From: Tetrahymena thermophila SB210
Taxonomy: Eukaryota; Ciliophora; Oligohymenophorea; Hymenostomatida; Tetrahymenidae
Length of the DNA stretch: 64,000 nt
Assembly: GCF_000189635.1 (NCBI RefSeq)
Contig: NW_002476481.1
Span: 496,001 to 560,000 of the forward strand
Direction of reading: 5' to 3'
In this document: one piece after another, positions 49,852 to 62,765 of the stretch
Position numbering within the stretch: the first letter of the stretch is position 1
How the letters are laid out: each line of letters begins with the position of its first letter
Translations under genes and position numbers: made by a program
The notes under the pieces: model-generated
What the model was told of the DNA's origin: nothing
Seen by the model: only the letters and a program-made list of their open reading frames with translations
Databases searched by the model: none

Positions 49852-51389
49852 CAATTATAATAGTTTGTATATTTAAAGTCAATTAATAATATCTCTTTTT
49901 ATTTTATTTTCTAAAATTTTAACTTCTACTTATTAATTAAATTATTATAAAAGGAAAATTTATCATTTACGAATTTATTTTTAATAATTCAAGTAGAAAA
50001 AGTAATTCAAGAAAATGATTGAATTTATCAGCGCAATAAAGAATTTTTAATTCAAAACCAGTAAGCTGCTAGTATAATAAAAATTTTTATTAGAAACAAG
50101 CTTCTTCATACCATCAAAAGAATTTACTTAATTATATAATTTATTTTTTAAAGGAATATATTTTTATCTCTCCATCCATACAATCTTTCATACTCTTAAA
50201 TTCATTAAATTTTAAAAATTTACAAAAATAATTAATTATTTGCTCATTTATTTATTTTTTAAGCAATTATGAAAGAGATAATTTTTTTTAAGGAGTTATT
50301 ATAGTTTAGATAAATTTAGGAAGTAAATTATACTTGCAATAATTATCTTTAGATTTATAGAAAAATAATTTATCAAGTAAGTTCTTAATAAAATATATAT
50401 TTTTCTATAATAAAATAAATAAATTAATGATGAAAAGCTGTATTATTTAATAAACTTTGTAATAACTGGAATGAAATTAGTAAAAATAACCTATTTTAAA
50501 ATAATTCTGAATTTGTTTTCTAAAATAATCGTTATTAATACTGAAATAATTATTTAGCGTATAAGGCAGCTGGTTGTGATTATTTTAGAATAAGCTTTTA
50601 TATCTATAAAGGAGTTTACTTAAATTAATTTATATTCAAACATACAACTTTAATACAATAAAAAAAGAATATGAAAGATTTGAAAAATCATTTTGGATTT
50701 TTTATTTAATTAATATATTCTTATTATATGTTTAATTTAAGTAGGTTCTAAAATGTAAAATTTATCTTTAAAAAATGGTAATTTCTTTTAATTAGTAAAT
50801 AAAAAAAGTATTGAAATTATTTTTTAAATAATTGATGCTGTTCTTTTTCATAATCTAAAATTAATTTCTGTGAATTAAAAACAAGGGTTTAAAATTTTTT
50901 TAATAAAAATTCAATATTTTTCCTAAAATTAATTCGAATTTATTTCACAAAAATGATATGATGTGAAAGATATTAATTAAAGAGGATTACTATTATATAA
51001 AAAAATAATTTATAAATTTTTGAATTTATTTTAATTTTAACAACTTTAGTAAGCTTTTAAAAAATTAAATGAATAAAATGTGATTAATAATATAAATTAA
51101 TTTTTTAATCTGCAAAATTAATTAAAAAGTAAAATTATAACACCCTTACTTAATATTCATTTCAAATTTATTAAATTATATTTTATTTAAATTTTTTATT
51201 ACTAATATCCTAAACTTACATTTTAATACATATTTTTATTTGTTAATAAAAGTTAATTTTATAAAGTAGCTTTGTTAAATTTTTTAATGCTTTTTTATAT
51301 AGAAAGTAATAAATTTTTTAAATTGGTAAATTTTTATAAAGAAATTATTTTAAATTTATTGTTTGTATCTAAATTTAGGAATCATCGTT
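49852..51389. other. Spacer between two-TM array and the Cys-rich cluster
   Basis: Up to about 50905 it is the duplicated upstream flank of copy 10. The rest is AT-rich DNA leading to the 3' end of the next cysteine-rich gene. No gene seen. Confidence 0.55.
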
Positions 51390-54300
51390 TCATTATTCTA
51401 AATCTATTTTTTAGGGTTGCTCTTTTTAGTTCAAACTTTCTCTTCTTACTTTTGTTTTGTTATAAAAAACTAAATTTTATTTAGATGAGTTAAATTATTC
51501 CAAGATTTAATCAAATGACTCAGTTAGCTATTCTTTTTCATTTTTTTTTGTCAAATAATTTTTTAGTTTTTAAAAAATTTCTACAAGTTAGATTACCAAT
51601 CTAATTAAGAATAAGAAGAAACTCATCATTAAACAGATTGCAAGCATAATTATTACTATTAAGCTAAATTAATCTACTTTCTTCAAGTCATCATCAGATA
51701 TTGTATCTTAGTTTAAAATATCTTATTACTTCTTTATGCAAACCATAAACAGAATTACTGTAACAGAGATGAAAAACTCTTAAATTATTTTGTAAATATT
51801 GATAAATTTACTGTTAAAAAATCTAAAATATAAAATGTATAATCCAAAGCACCCAAAAGTAATTGATATGACTATGCAACAAACGTAAGGATGGCTGGGA
51901 ATCATTAAAATAAGTAAAATGATAGTATACTTTTTTATGTAGCTTGCAAATAAATAAGTACTCCATCCCTTTGCCTTTGTGTTAATATTTAAAGCAAAAT
52001 TGGGTAAATAACTTTCAATATAATTTACATCTTTTTTAAAAGAAAAACAGTAAATTAAAACAAAAAAGGCTGCATGGATAAGCAATTAAATAACAGCAAA
52101 ATATTTCTCTTATGTATATGCTAGGCAGTAATAAATGCTAAATAGAGAGGGAGTAATAAAGCCTTATTGAACAGATGATGCTACATTGATTAAAAAGTTT
52201 ACTATTTCCATAGTATACTGCTTTCCTTTCATAACCCATCTAGCAAAGCAGCAAAGAAGGACTATTACAACTGATGTTATTAAAGATATATTTGGTATGG
52301 GAAGAGCATAGTATAAATTTGCTTACAATCCTAAGTCTTACAAAAGCTACTGCTCAGATGAAGTTGAGCCTTAACTTGTGCTATCACTTTAACTATTTGC
52401 ATCTAATTAACTAGCATCAGGGATAGAAGTAAATATAAATGAAGATGCTAGAATTGTTCCTACATAAACTATTTGAGGTAGATAGTTTTTAAATAAAACT
52501 AATGGTCCAAAAAATTAAATAAAATTTGAAAGGAAACACAAAATTTAGAATTTTTTGAGTATGAGAATTATGCTATAGCCATTTCCTTAACCAGAAGTAA
52601 GAGCCTTGCTAGCGCTTGAAGCACTATCAATTTTTCCCTAAACACTTTGCTGAGAATTGTTATAAGTACTTGTAGTGAGAATAGCATTTTATAATTAGAA
52701 TGTAGTTTGTTGATTATTGTAAGAGACTACTATTTAATTAACTCTTCTATTTTATTCGACAGATATATTAAAAACAACTGTGTTACTAATCAGTTGTTAT
52801 GATACAATTCGATAATCTGTATTCAAAATTAATTTGCCAGGATCTAATTGTATACTAATCCCATTTGTTTCATTTGGATAAGGTACTCTATTAAAAATAA
52901 CTGTTATCACATTGTATTGAGAATCTTTAGAGAGATTAATTGAAGTTATACTCAACTTAATAACACAAATATTGTCTGGGGTGATAAGAATATAATTTTA
53001 AGCACATTCACACTGTGATTAAGAGCTAGAAATTTGCAAATTTTGAGAGGAAGAACATGACTAAAGGCACTGATTTAGCCAGAGATAATATCCATTATTA
53101 CATAATGTACAAGTATTTTAGTCAGGGCATGTTTAACAATTTAGTTATTTGCACACATTACAGATTTAATCGGTATCACAATAATATCCTGGTTACTATT
53201 GATTACTACAAAATACAGAATTGTCTTTTCTTATGTGCTTGTACAAATAGCTAGAAGAACATTTACATTAATTAGTACTTAAATGATAATAGTAATTCTA
53301 GGTAATTAGAGAGCAGCTATCTATGCAAATATTGTTACTTAAAGTGTATCCTTAGTTGCAAACAGAACATACATTAGTTAATTCATATTTTTTTGTTTGG
53401 TTATTAAGGAGGCATTGCAATGAAGAGCTTTGGCAATTGCTTAGTACAGTTTAAGTAGAATTAGGTGGGCATGTTTTACAAAGATTATCTGCACCGTATT
53501 TGTAATATCCAGTTGCACAAGTAATGCATTGAGTACTAGAAGATCCGTTACAAGTAGCACAAGTTTAATCACATGGGGAGCATGTATTTTAATTTATGAA
53601 ATAGCCTCCTGCTGTATTACAAGTAGGTTAACATGTTGAATTATTTGTGTATAAATAGAGTCCACTATTACAAGAAAGGCAATTATTTTAATTTGGTCCA
53701 TTGCAAGTCAGACACTAGTTATTACATTGAGAGCATTAATTGGAGTTAGGATAGTATCCAGGTTTACATAATTGACAATTTGATGAGTTGGTACATTATA
53801 AACAATTTAAAAAACAATTGGTGCATTTTTTAGCAGAAGAATCATAATATTAGCCTTAACTTATTTAACAAGCTTAACAAGTATTATTTGAAGCATTTAC
53901 TTAATAATTAGCTTAACATTCAGTACAATTTGTAGGGCTAGTACATTTTAAGCACTAAGAAGAACATTGACCGCATGTTTAATTACTGGGATCAATAAAC
54001 TAACCTTAATTTGTTTAACAAATTTAGCAACCATTTTTTTAAGAGTTTAACGAATAGCCTGGTTAACATACAGAACAATTTGAAGAACTGCTGCATTATT
54101 AGCAATAAGTAGGACAACTACCACATTTCTTCTATTTAGAATCATAGTACTCTCCATTAGTAAGTTTGCAAGGCTGACAGTTTTTAGAAGAATCTAATTA
54201 ATAGTTAGGATTGCATTCAGTGCAAGTAGAAGAGTTATTGCAAGTAGTGCAATAAAAAGGACATTAAATACAAGGTTAAGAAGTAGATTAAAATTATTAA

Positions 54301-55594
54301 CCAGATCCGCATTTTGAACAGCTTGAAGTAGAGACTAAAGCAAAATCTTTTTTGCAATCAGAACATGTGTTTTTCTAACCAGGAGCACATTTAGAACAAT
54401 TATTTACATCACATTAAGGAAGTATTCTAATTTTATTTTTTTTAATAAAGTAATTTAAGTTCCTAAAGTAATTATTATTATTTGAAGAAATCTAACATTA
54501 TAAATATTCTATCACTTTTTAAAGAGCTAACATTAATTCATTTTAATCAACAAAGTCAAAAATGCTAATCAGCTCAATTTAAATTCTTTTTATAGTTTAA
54601 ATATTTATTAATTAAGAAAAAAGAAAATATTTTATATTTATTTTACTTGTTTTGCTCTAAGCCTTTGTTTTAAATTAAATTATAGTTTTCAGATACCATC
54701 ATTATGTTAATTGTACAATTTTTAAACAAAGTTTAAATAAAATTGCTCTCATCTTTTTATGGATTTTTAAACACAACAATAAAAAATCCCTTATAACAAT
54801 AGATTTATTGTTCTTGGTTTTAATAGATACCAATAAAACTAGATTAACTTTCATTGCTAATTAAAAATAAAAAAAGTTAAAATTAAAATTAATTTTAAAA
54901 TTAATAAATTAAATTTAGCATCTTAAAAACTTTATTTTTTTATTTTGGAAAATAATTTTTATTGAAAAAAAATTAAGGATTTTAGATTAAATAAATTAAT
55001 ATTTATTAGTAGAAAGAATTTTATGTTATTATCAACTAAAAACTTAAAAACATTTCTAAAGTTTTTCTATAATTAGCTTGTTAGTAATTAATATTGTTTT
55101 TATTATTAATTTTCAACTGATTATAAGATTGAGAAAAACCTTTCGGATGGATTAGAAAGTAATTAATATAGATAAAATAAGAAAAAAGGAATAATAAAAA
55201 TTCACTTCTTATGTATATAAATAAAATAAATACTTCTTCTAAATAATTTTAAAATAGAACTTATTCATTATTCCATTATTAAAGTATAAAAAAATAATAT
55301 TTACCTACAGTTTTAGCTTTAATCTTCAAAATATAAAATATTTAGTTGATTTTTTTCAGTAAAACCTAAAATTTTTTAGAGAATTTCAACCTAATAAGCT
55401 ACCATGTTTTCTAATTGCTCCTAATGGATATATAAATCTAAGGTTTATTTAGCTATTTTCGAGTTATTACTAATAAATTCATGCAGTTAATTCATTTATG
55501 AGAAATCGCATGCATAACTAGCATATAATTATGCATATATGACAATTTAAAGAGATATGCACCATGAGTAAATTCTCAATTTACTCTGTAACAT
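51390..55594 (-). CDS. Cysteine-rich (furin/GFR-like) multi-TM surface protein
   Basis: Three exons: 55305-55594, 54647-54856 and 51390-54585, with introns of 448 and 61 nt; 1231 aa. The start at 55594 gives MLQSKLRIYSWCISLQIVIY, a signal peptide ending near YASYAC. It is supported because similarity to the paralog at 57678 extends upstream of the next ATG (55495). A ~140-residue N-domain precedes many CxxC furin/GFR-like repeats (e.g. CSQCNNQCLTCNGPNQNNC). A Cys-poor domain of about 150 residues follows, then about eight hydrophobic helices from ~840, and a charged cytosolic tail of about 70 residues. It has about 100 more residues of Cys repeats than its neighbour. It is probably a cell-surface sensor or adhesion protein; the ligand is unknown. 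Confidence 0.83.
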
Positions 55595-57677
55595 TTTTAA
55601 TGATAAATAGCGAATTAATTGTTTAATAATATTTGATATTTTGATTTAATTTATTTCAAATATAACTTAATTCATCAATGAACTATCCATAAAAGTTTTT
55701 GTTTTGTAAATTAGTAGAAAAATTCCATACATTTTATATTCAGATTAAAAAAACAATCTTATTTAATTACTAGTAAAAAATATATTTGTAAGTGAGAAGT
55801 TATGGTGAAATATATTTACAAAAGTTGAATTTCGATTAAACTAAATATTTAATTATAATTATTCAATAAAGCATTACCTTATTTATATTTTTAAGGACTT
55901 ATTGCTTTTTTATATTTGTAAACAAAAAAATATGGTAAAAAGTAAATAGATTTTTCTCTGTAAGTTAAGGAAAACAATAAAAAGGTTGATTTACATACGA
56001 AAATATTAATTTATTTTGTATTTTTTATAAAAAAATTAATTAAATGAATGATTAAAAATCTAAATAATCTGCAAGCTGGCTCTATTTTAGTAATAAATTA
56101 ATAATTAATAACAATAATAAATTTTTTCTGAAAGTAGCAAATGACAACCATAATCGGTGATACATAAAAAAAAATTTTTTATAATATTATAATACTAAAG
56201 GTTTCATTAAAAAATTACATATATTAAAAAAAATAAATTTTTAAATCAAGTTAAAGGATATTTCAGTTATTGAAAGGAATTATTTTCATAAAAAAGTATA
56301 AACTGTAACATAAGATTTTCAAAAACATATATATTATGTGATAAAGAAATAGTAAATGAATATTAATTTATTATTTAAATTAAAGTCATACACATCAAAT
56401 ATACATCTACCATGATTCTATGAATTGATAAAGAAGATAAATTTCTAATTTATCAATTAAAATAAGAATTAATTTGATTATTCTTTAATATTTTGTAAGT
56501 TTATATTCTATTTTACTTACTAAACTATAAATAGATATTTGAAATAAGTTTACAAGATACTCAGCTAATAATAATTGAGTTTGAATTTTATTTTGTTAAT
56601 TTATTAACATCCAATTATTGAATTATTTAATTATTTTTTTATAAATCAAAATCTACCTGAAATTAAATAATTCACTGCAAGCTCTTGAATGAATAAATAA
56701 AAGATCCCAAATATTTTCGAATTTTATTAGTTATAAACTAAAGATTTTTTTCTTTTAATTATTATTATCTTATTTAAATAAATCAAGTTGAGAATAAAAA
56801 CAAGATTCAAATATTCAATCATTTTTTATAAACTAGTTATAAGGTATATATGTTTACACCATGTAAAATTTAAAAAAATTATTTTAAAATTATATTTTCA
56901 ACTCTCTATTTTTTTTACTGTATTTTTCAAAAACCAAAACCGATAACCCTACACGTCACCTATAAAAACACTCAAAAACCCTCCAGAAGAGTATACTAAA
57001 CTAAAAAAATAAATCTTTATTAATTTATTCCTTACAGATAATTAAATTCTAGGTCAATATATCCATTTAATAAAGGATTAATATGAACAAAATATTTTTA
57101 CAAAATTATTGTATTTATCAATCAAAATATTGATAATCGTCATTTTTGACATTCAAGTATGCACATTAAGCTATTTATTAATAGTAAATTTAAGAAAGAT
57201 AATAAATTAAAAAATATATTGGATATTCAGACAAAATATATCTTGTTATCAAATCAAAATATTTAAAGAAAAATATCTTTTTGATTAAATAAGCTTAATT
57301 TAGAGGACATTTAGTCAATAAAAGATAAAAAATAAAAATTATTAATCTAAAATACTATTAAGTTATTTTTTTGTGCTATATTGAGTAAAAATTAAAAATC
57401 AAATTTTTAGATGTCTAAATTCTAATAAATAAAAATTTCCTTTATTATAATCATTTCATTAAATTTTATTTTAAATTTCTAATTATAAAAAAAACTTTAG
57501 AATTACTAAGGAAATATATTTATATTATCTACTTTTTTCTAATTTATGAATTATATTTATAATAATTTTTAAAGCTATAAATTTGTTAAATTATTAATAT
57601 AATAATAAAAATATTATATTTGAATATTTAAATTCCGAATATTATTTCATTATTCGAAATCAATTTTTTTATGGTTG
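55595..57677. other. Intergenic region between Cys-rich genes
   Basis: About 2.1 kb. A C-rich, G-poor block at about 56931-57003 (ACCGATAACCCTACACGTCA and CTCAAAAACCCTCCAGAAGA) stands out from the surrounding A/T-only DNA. The part next to the downstream gene (about 57525-57677) resembles 62620-62765, so the 3' flanks were duplicated with the genes. Confidence 0.6.
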
Positions 57678-60600
57678 TCATTTTATGTTTAAATTTTTTT
57701 TCCTTACTTGAACTTTGTTAAATAGCTCTTATTTTTATTAAAATGAGTTAACTTATTCTAATATTTAATCAAGCGATTCAGTACTTTACTCTTATTCGTT
57801 TCTTTTTGTCAAATATTATTTTAGTTTATATAAAATTTCTACTATTGAGATTATTAATCTTATTAAGAACAAGATAAAGCTCATCATTAAACAAACTACT
57901 AGCATTATTATTACTATCAAACTAAATTGATCTACACTTTTTAGATCCTTATCAGATATTGCATCTTAATTTAAAATATCCTATTACTTCTTAAAGCATA
58001 TTATAAGCAGAATTATTGTAACGAAGATTAAAAACTCTTAAATTATTTTGTATAAATTGATAAATTTACTGTTAAAAAATCTAAAATATAAGATGTATAA
58101 TCCAAAGCATCCAAAAATAAGTGATAGAATTATGCAACAAACAAAAGGATGAGTGGGAATAGTTAAAATTAGCAAAACAATAGCATATTTTTTTATGTAG
58201 CTTGCAAATAAATAAGTATTCCATCCCTTTGCCTTTGTGTTAATATTTATAGCAAAATTGGGTAAATAGCTTTCGATATAATTTGCAGTTCTTTTAAAAG
58301 AAAAACAGTAAATTAAAACAAAAAAGCTTGCATGGATAATCAGTTAAATAACAGCAGAATATTTCTCTTATGTGTATGCTAGGCAGTAATAAATGCTAAA
58401 TAGAGAGGGAGTAATAAAGCCTTATTGAACAGATGATGCTAAATTTATTAAAAAGTTTACTATTTCCATAGTATATTGCTTTCCTTTCATAACCCATCTA
58501 GCAAAGCAACAAAGAAGGACTATAACAACTGATATTATTAAAGATATATTTGGTATGGGAAGAGCATAGTATAAATTTGCTTACAATCCTAAGTCTTATA
58601 AAAGCTACTGCTCAGATGAAGCTGAGCCTTAACTTATATTATCAGTTTAGCTATTTACATCTAATTAATTAGCATCGGGAATAGAAGTAAATATAAATGA
58701 AGATGCTAGAATTGTTCCGACATAAACTATTTGAGGTAGGTAGTTTTTAAATAAAATTAAGGGTCCAAAAACCTAAATAAAATTTGAAAGGAAACACAAA
58801 ATTTAGAATTTTTTGAGAATGAGAATTATGCTGTAACCATTTCCTTAGCCAGAAGTAAGATCCTTGCTAATGCTCATAGCGCTATTAATTTTTCCCTAAA
58901 CACTTTGCTAAGAATTGTTATAAGTACTTGTAGTGAAAATAGTATTTTATAATTAGAATGTAGTTTATTGATTGCTGTAAGAAACAACTATTTGATTAAC
59001 TCTTCTATTTTATTCTACAGATATATTAAAAACAACACTGTTGCTGATTAGTTGTTATGATATAATTTAATAGTCTGTATTTAAAATTAATTTACCAGGG
59101 TCTAACTCTATGTTAATCCCATTTGTTTCGTTTGGATAAGGTACTCTATTAAAAATAACTGTTATCACATTGTATTGAGAATCTTTAGTGATATTAATAG
59201 AAGTTATACTCAACTTAATAATACAAATATTGTCTGGGATGATAAGAATATAATTTTAAATACATTCACACTATGTTTAAGAGCTAGAAATCTGTAAATT
59301 TTGTTAGGATGGACATTATTAAAAACACTTATTCAACCAGAGATAGTAACCACTATTACATAATGTACAAGTTTTTTAGTTAGGGCATGTCTAACAGTTA
59401 GATTAATTACATGTATAACAAATTTAGTTAATATCACAATAAAATCCTGGCTACTATTAGTTACTGCAAAAAATAGAATTATCTTTTGTTATATGCTTAT
59501 ATGGAAAGCTAGGAGAACATTAACATTAACTAGAACTTGCATTTTAATATTAATTCTGAGTAGTCAAAGGACAAATTTATACACAAGTATTGTTACTTAA
59601 AGTGTATCCTTGATTGCAAATAGAGCATACATCAGTTAACTCATAATTTTTTGTTTAGTTGTTATATAGGCATTGTTATTTAGAGCTTTGACAATTACTT
59701 ACTTTACCTTGATTTGAATTAGTTGGGCATACCTTACAAAGATTATCTCCACCATATTTATAAAGTCCAGTTGCACAAGTAATACATTGAGTATTAGATA
59801 ATCCATTACAGGTACTACATGTTTTATTACAAGGAGAGCAAGTATTTTAAGTAGCAAAATAACCTCCTTGTATGTTGCAAGTTTATGAACAAGTTGTGGT
59901 ATCTGTGTAAAAGTAATACCCGTCTTTGCAAGAAAGACAATTGTTTGAACTCGATCCTTTACAAGTGAGACACGAGTTATCACATTGGGAGCACTAATTA
60001 GAACTAGGGAAGTATCCTGTATTACAAACTTGACAACTTGATTAGTTGGTACATTAGAGACAATTTTAAAAGCATTTTATACATGTTTTTGTAGATGAGT
60101 CATAATAATAACCTTAGCTTACTAAACAAGGTTGGCAATTATTTGATGAGTCTAATTCATAGTTTTCATCGCATTCTTAGCAGCTAGAAGAGCTAATACA
60201 AGTCTTACAATTAGCAGAGCATTAACCACATGGACTAGAAATAGATTAAAAAAATAGCCCATCTCCACATGTTTAACAACTTGTGCTTGTTTATAAAGCA
60301 AAATTTGAATCGCAATTTATGCAAATAGTATTTGGAACATGTCCAGAGCATTAAGCACAATTGCTTATACTGCATTCAGACATTGGTCCAGGTGGTACAA
60401 GGAGCATTCTAAATTTTATTTCTTAATTATTATTTTAAGTACCACTATAATTTGAACTGTAAATAGAAATTAAACATTATAAATATTTTTTGATTTTTTG
60501 ATGAGCTAATATTTATTCTATTTAATTTGTTTAATCAAAAATACTAATTAGTTCAGTTTCTATACTATTAATTATTTGATATATAAAATTTAAAGTAATT

Positions 60601-61565
60601 AACAGAAATATATTACATTTTTTCTTCTAATATTTTGTTAGGATATTAAATTTGGCTGACAAATAATTTAAAATTTAATGTATAGTTATTAAACAAAGCT
60701 TATTCAATGCTAACTTCTTGATGTTGACGAAATACTAAAATTAAAAATCCTTTAAGACAATAAATTTATGGGCTTTGATATTTTTCTAAGTATCTAACAT
60801 CAAATAGATTTAAATCTTCTTTCCTAATAAAAATAAAATTAATTATTAAAATAAACTTTCAAATAAGCAAAGTAGAAAACGTTTTGTGTTTAATTTTATT
60901 ATAAAAAAAAGAAAAACATTTTTTATTATGTTTTAAATTCAAATTAATAAATAATTTTAAATCCAAATAATCATATTTTTACCAAAAATTTGTTTCATTA
61001 CACATTTATTTAAAGTTTGAAATGAAGATATATTTTTACTTTCCTTTTGGAAGAAGAAAAATAAAAAATATTTTTATCAAAGAATATCCTTTAGGTATTA
61101 TTAAGTCAATTTAAGTTTTAGTTTTAGTTTTTTGATCAAAAAGTTGTTATTTTAAGCAAATTATAAAAGATAAACATTTTTCATTAGAGTTTGAAAAAAT
61201 GAATATTATTGATTAATATAATTTTTTTAATTAATAAAATATTAATTATGGATTGTTTAAAATAATAATACTTACTCACAAATTTAGCTTTAGTCTTTGA
61301 AATATAAAACATTTAGTTAGTTTCCTTCTTTAAAAACTTCTATTGGTTTGAGAATTTCAACTTAGTAGGTAACTATATTTTCAGATTATTTCAAATGGAT
61401 TTGCAAATTTAAAGTTTATTTGGCCAATATAGTCTGATTATTAATAAACTCGTTCATTTTTTGTATCTATTCAAATTCGCATAGTTAAGTTAGACTCAAT
61501 TCTATATACAACAAAGCTTATAAAATTATGTACCATAAATAAGTTTTATATTTAATCTGCGGCAT
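57678..61565 (-). CDS. Cysteine-rich (furin/GFR-like) multi-TM surface protein
   Basis: Three exons: 61276-61565, 60617-60823 and 57678-60564, with introns of 452 and 52 nt; 1127 aa. Exon 1 is exactly as long (290 nt) as in the paralog at 51390. It starts MPQIKYKTYLWYIILQALLY, a signal peptide. The Cys-rich region, from about residue 235 to 600, holds CxxC repeats such as CNKTCSTCNGLSNTQC followed by GLYKYGG. A Cys-poor segment and then TM helices from ~750 to 1060 are strongly conserved with 51390 and 62766; KAKGWNTYLFASYIKKY in the loop before the last helix pair is a good family mark. The C-tail ends KKNLNIK. The frame is uninterrupted. Confidence 0.83.
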
Positions 61566-62447
61566 TTGCAAATAGTCCGAATCAAATATGTTTTATTGCT
61601 TTTTAATTGTATTGTTTTTGCAAAAAAAATTAATTATACTTATTTATTCAATAAAAGAAACATTCAATTATTAATAATATTTTTTACAGTTTAAAAAAGC
61701 AGAATGTATTAAATAGATCTAGTAAAAATTGACCCATTAAAAGAACACTCAAAAAAAATTATTAATTCAATTAAGGTTAGAAAATTTCTTTTTCATTTAC
61801 TTTTATAAAAGATAAATTTCAAAAATTAGAATACCAATTTAATGATTTGTAATCTAAATCAAGAAAAACTAATTATTTTTGACTGTAAGTTAAAAATATA
61901 ATTATATAATGACAAAACATTATCAGGATATTATAAAGTTATGATGAATCATTAATAAATCGAACTAATTATTAATTGGATAACAGACTGAATTTTAATT
62001 ACAACTTACAGATATTTAAATCAAATCATTTTTTTTCTCTTTAATACTTTTTGAGAAGAAAAATTATGCTATGTATATTTTAAATTTTAAGTTATATATT
62101 TTTTAAATTATTTTCCCAATAATAAATGATTTGTCCCAAATTATTTTTCCATATATTTATTACCAAATTTCTTTGCAAAAAGCGTAATGTTTTTTCTTTT
62201 GAATACAAATACCTTACAATTACATAATTCGTGTGTTATTATTAAAAGAGTGTAACCAATACTTTTTATTAAATTTTAAGAATGTAATTAATAATTTGAA
62301 ATTGAAATTTAATTACTCATTATTAAATTATAATGATATATTTAAGCGCTTAAAAAATTATATTATATATACTATACTCTTGTTTTGATAACTAATATGA
62401 AAAAGCTATATTAAAAGCTTAAAGTCTATTTTTTAAAAACAAATCGC
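61566..62447. other. Intergenic region upstream of the middle Cys-rich gene
   Basis: About 880 bp of AT-rich DNA. No coding content until the orphan exon fragment at 62448. Confidence 0.55.
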
Positions 62448-62532
62448 ATGCATAACTAGTATATAATTCAGCAAATATGTCACTTTAAAGAAGTATATAC
62501 CATGAAAAAATTTTCAATTTACTAAGTAGCAT
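62448..62532 (-). pseudogene. Orphan signal-peptide exon fragment of the Cys-rich family
   Basis: Reads ATG then LLSKLKIFSWYILLQ and ends SYACD, matching the signal-peptide start of the gene at 51390 (MLQSKLRIYSWCISLQ ... SYACD) at both base and residue level. Similarity stops just after ACD. The remaining exon 1 sequence, exons 2 and 3 are absent, and the next gene start lies about 880 bp further on. It sits about 230 bp past the stop of the upstream gene (62766). It is best explained as the remnant of a deleted family member. Confidence 0.72.
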
Positions 62533-62765
62533 TTCTATAGATATATATATAGTTAATTAAAATTAGTTATTTGATAAATTTTATTTTAAAATTCCAATTT
62601 TAGAAAACATTTAGATTACAAAGTAAATAAATTTATTTTTATGATATTTTTTTTATAATTTATGAATTAAATTTATTCATAATTTTTAAAGTTATAAATT
62701 TGTTAAATTATTTAATATTTATATACAAAAAATGATCTTTGAATATTTAAATTCTAAATATCATT

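Larger units (their letters stand above)
44411..50905. repeat. Tandem duplication of a ~3.2-kb gene-plus-flank unit
   Basis: Two direct copies, about 44411-47740 and 47787-50905. Start and stop of the enclosed genes are offset by exactly 3,233 bp (44658/47891 and 46618/49851). Similarity extends into non-coding flanks on both sides, for example AAGGTGATTAAATATA near 44413 and 47789, ATAATCGTTATTA near 47288 and 50526, and AAAAAAGTATT near 47630 and 50810. Flank copies differ by many small indels while the coding parts are the same length. Confidence 0.88.

Noticed and set aside
55305-55495. Start of the Cys-rich gene at the ATG at 55493-55495
   Set aside because: Similarity to the paralog continues upstream in frame and gives a signal peptide starting at 55594, matched in length by the paralog's 290-nt exon.
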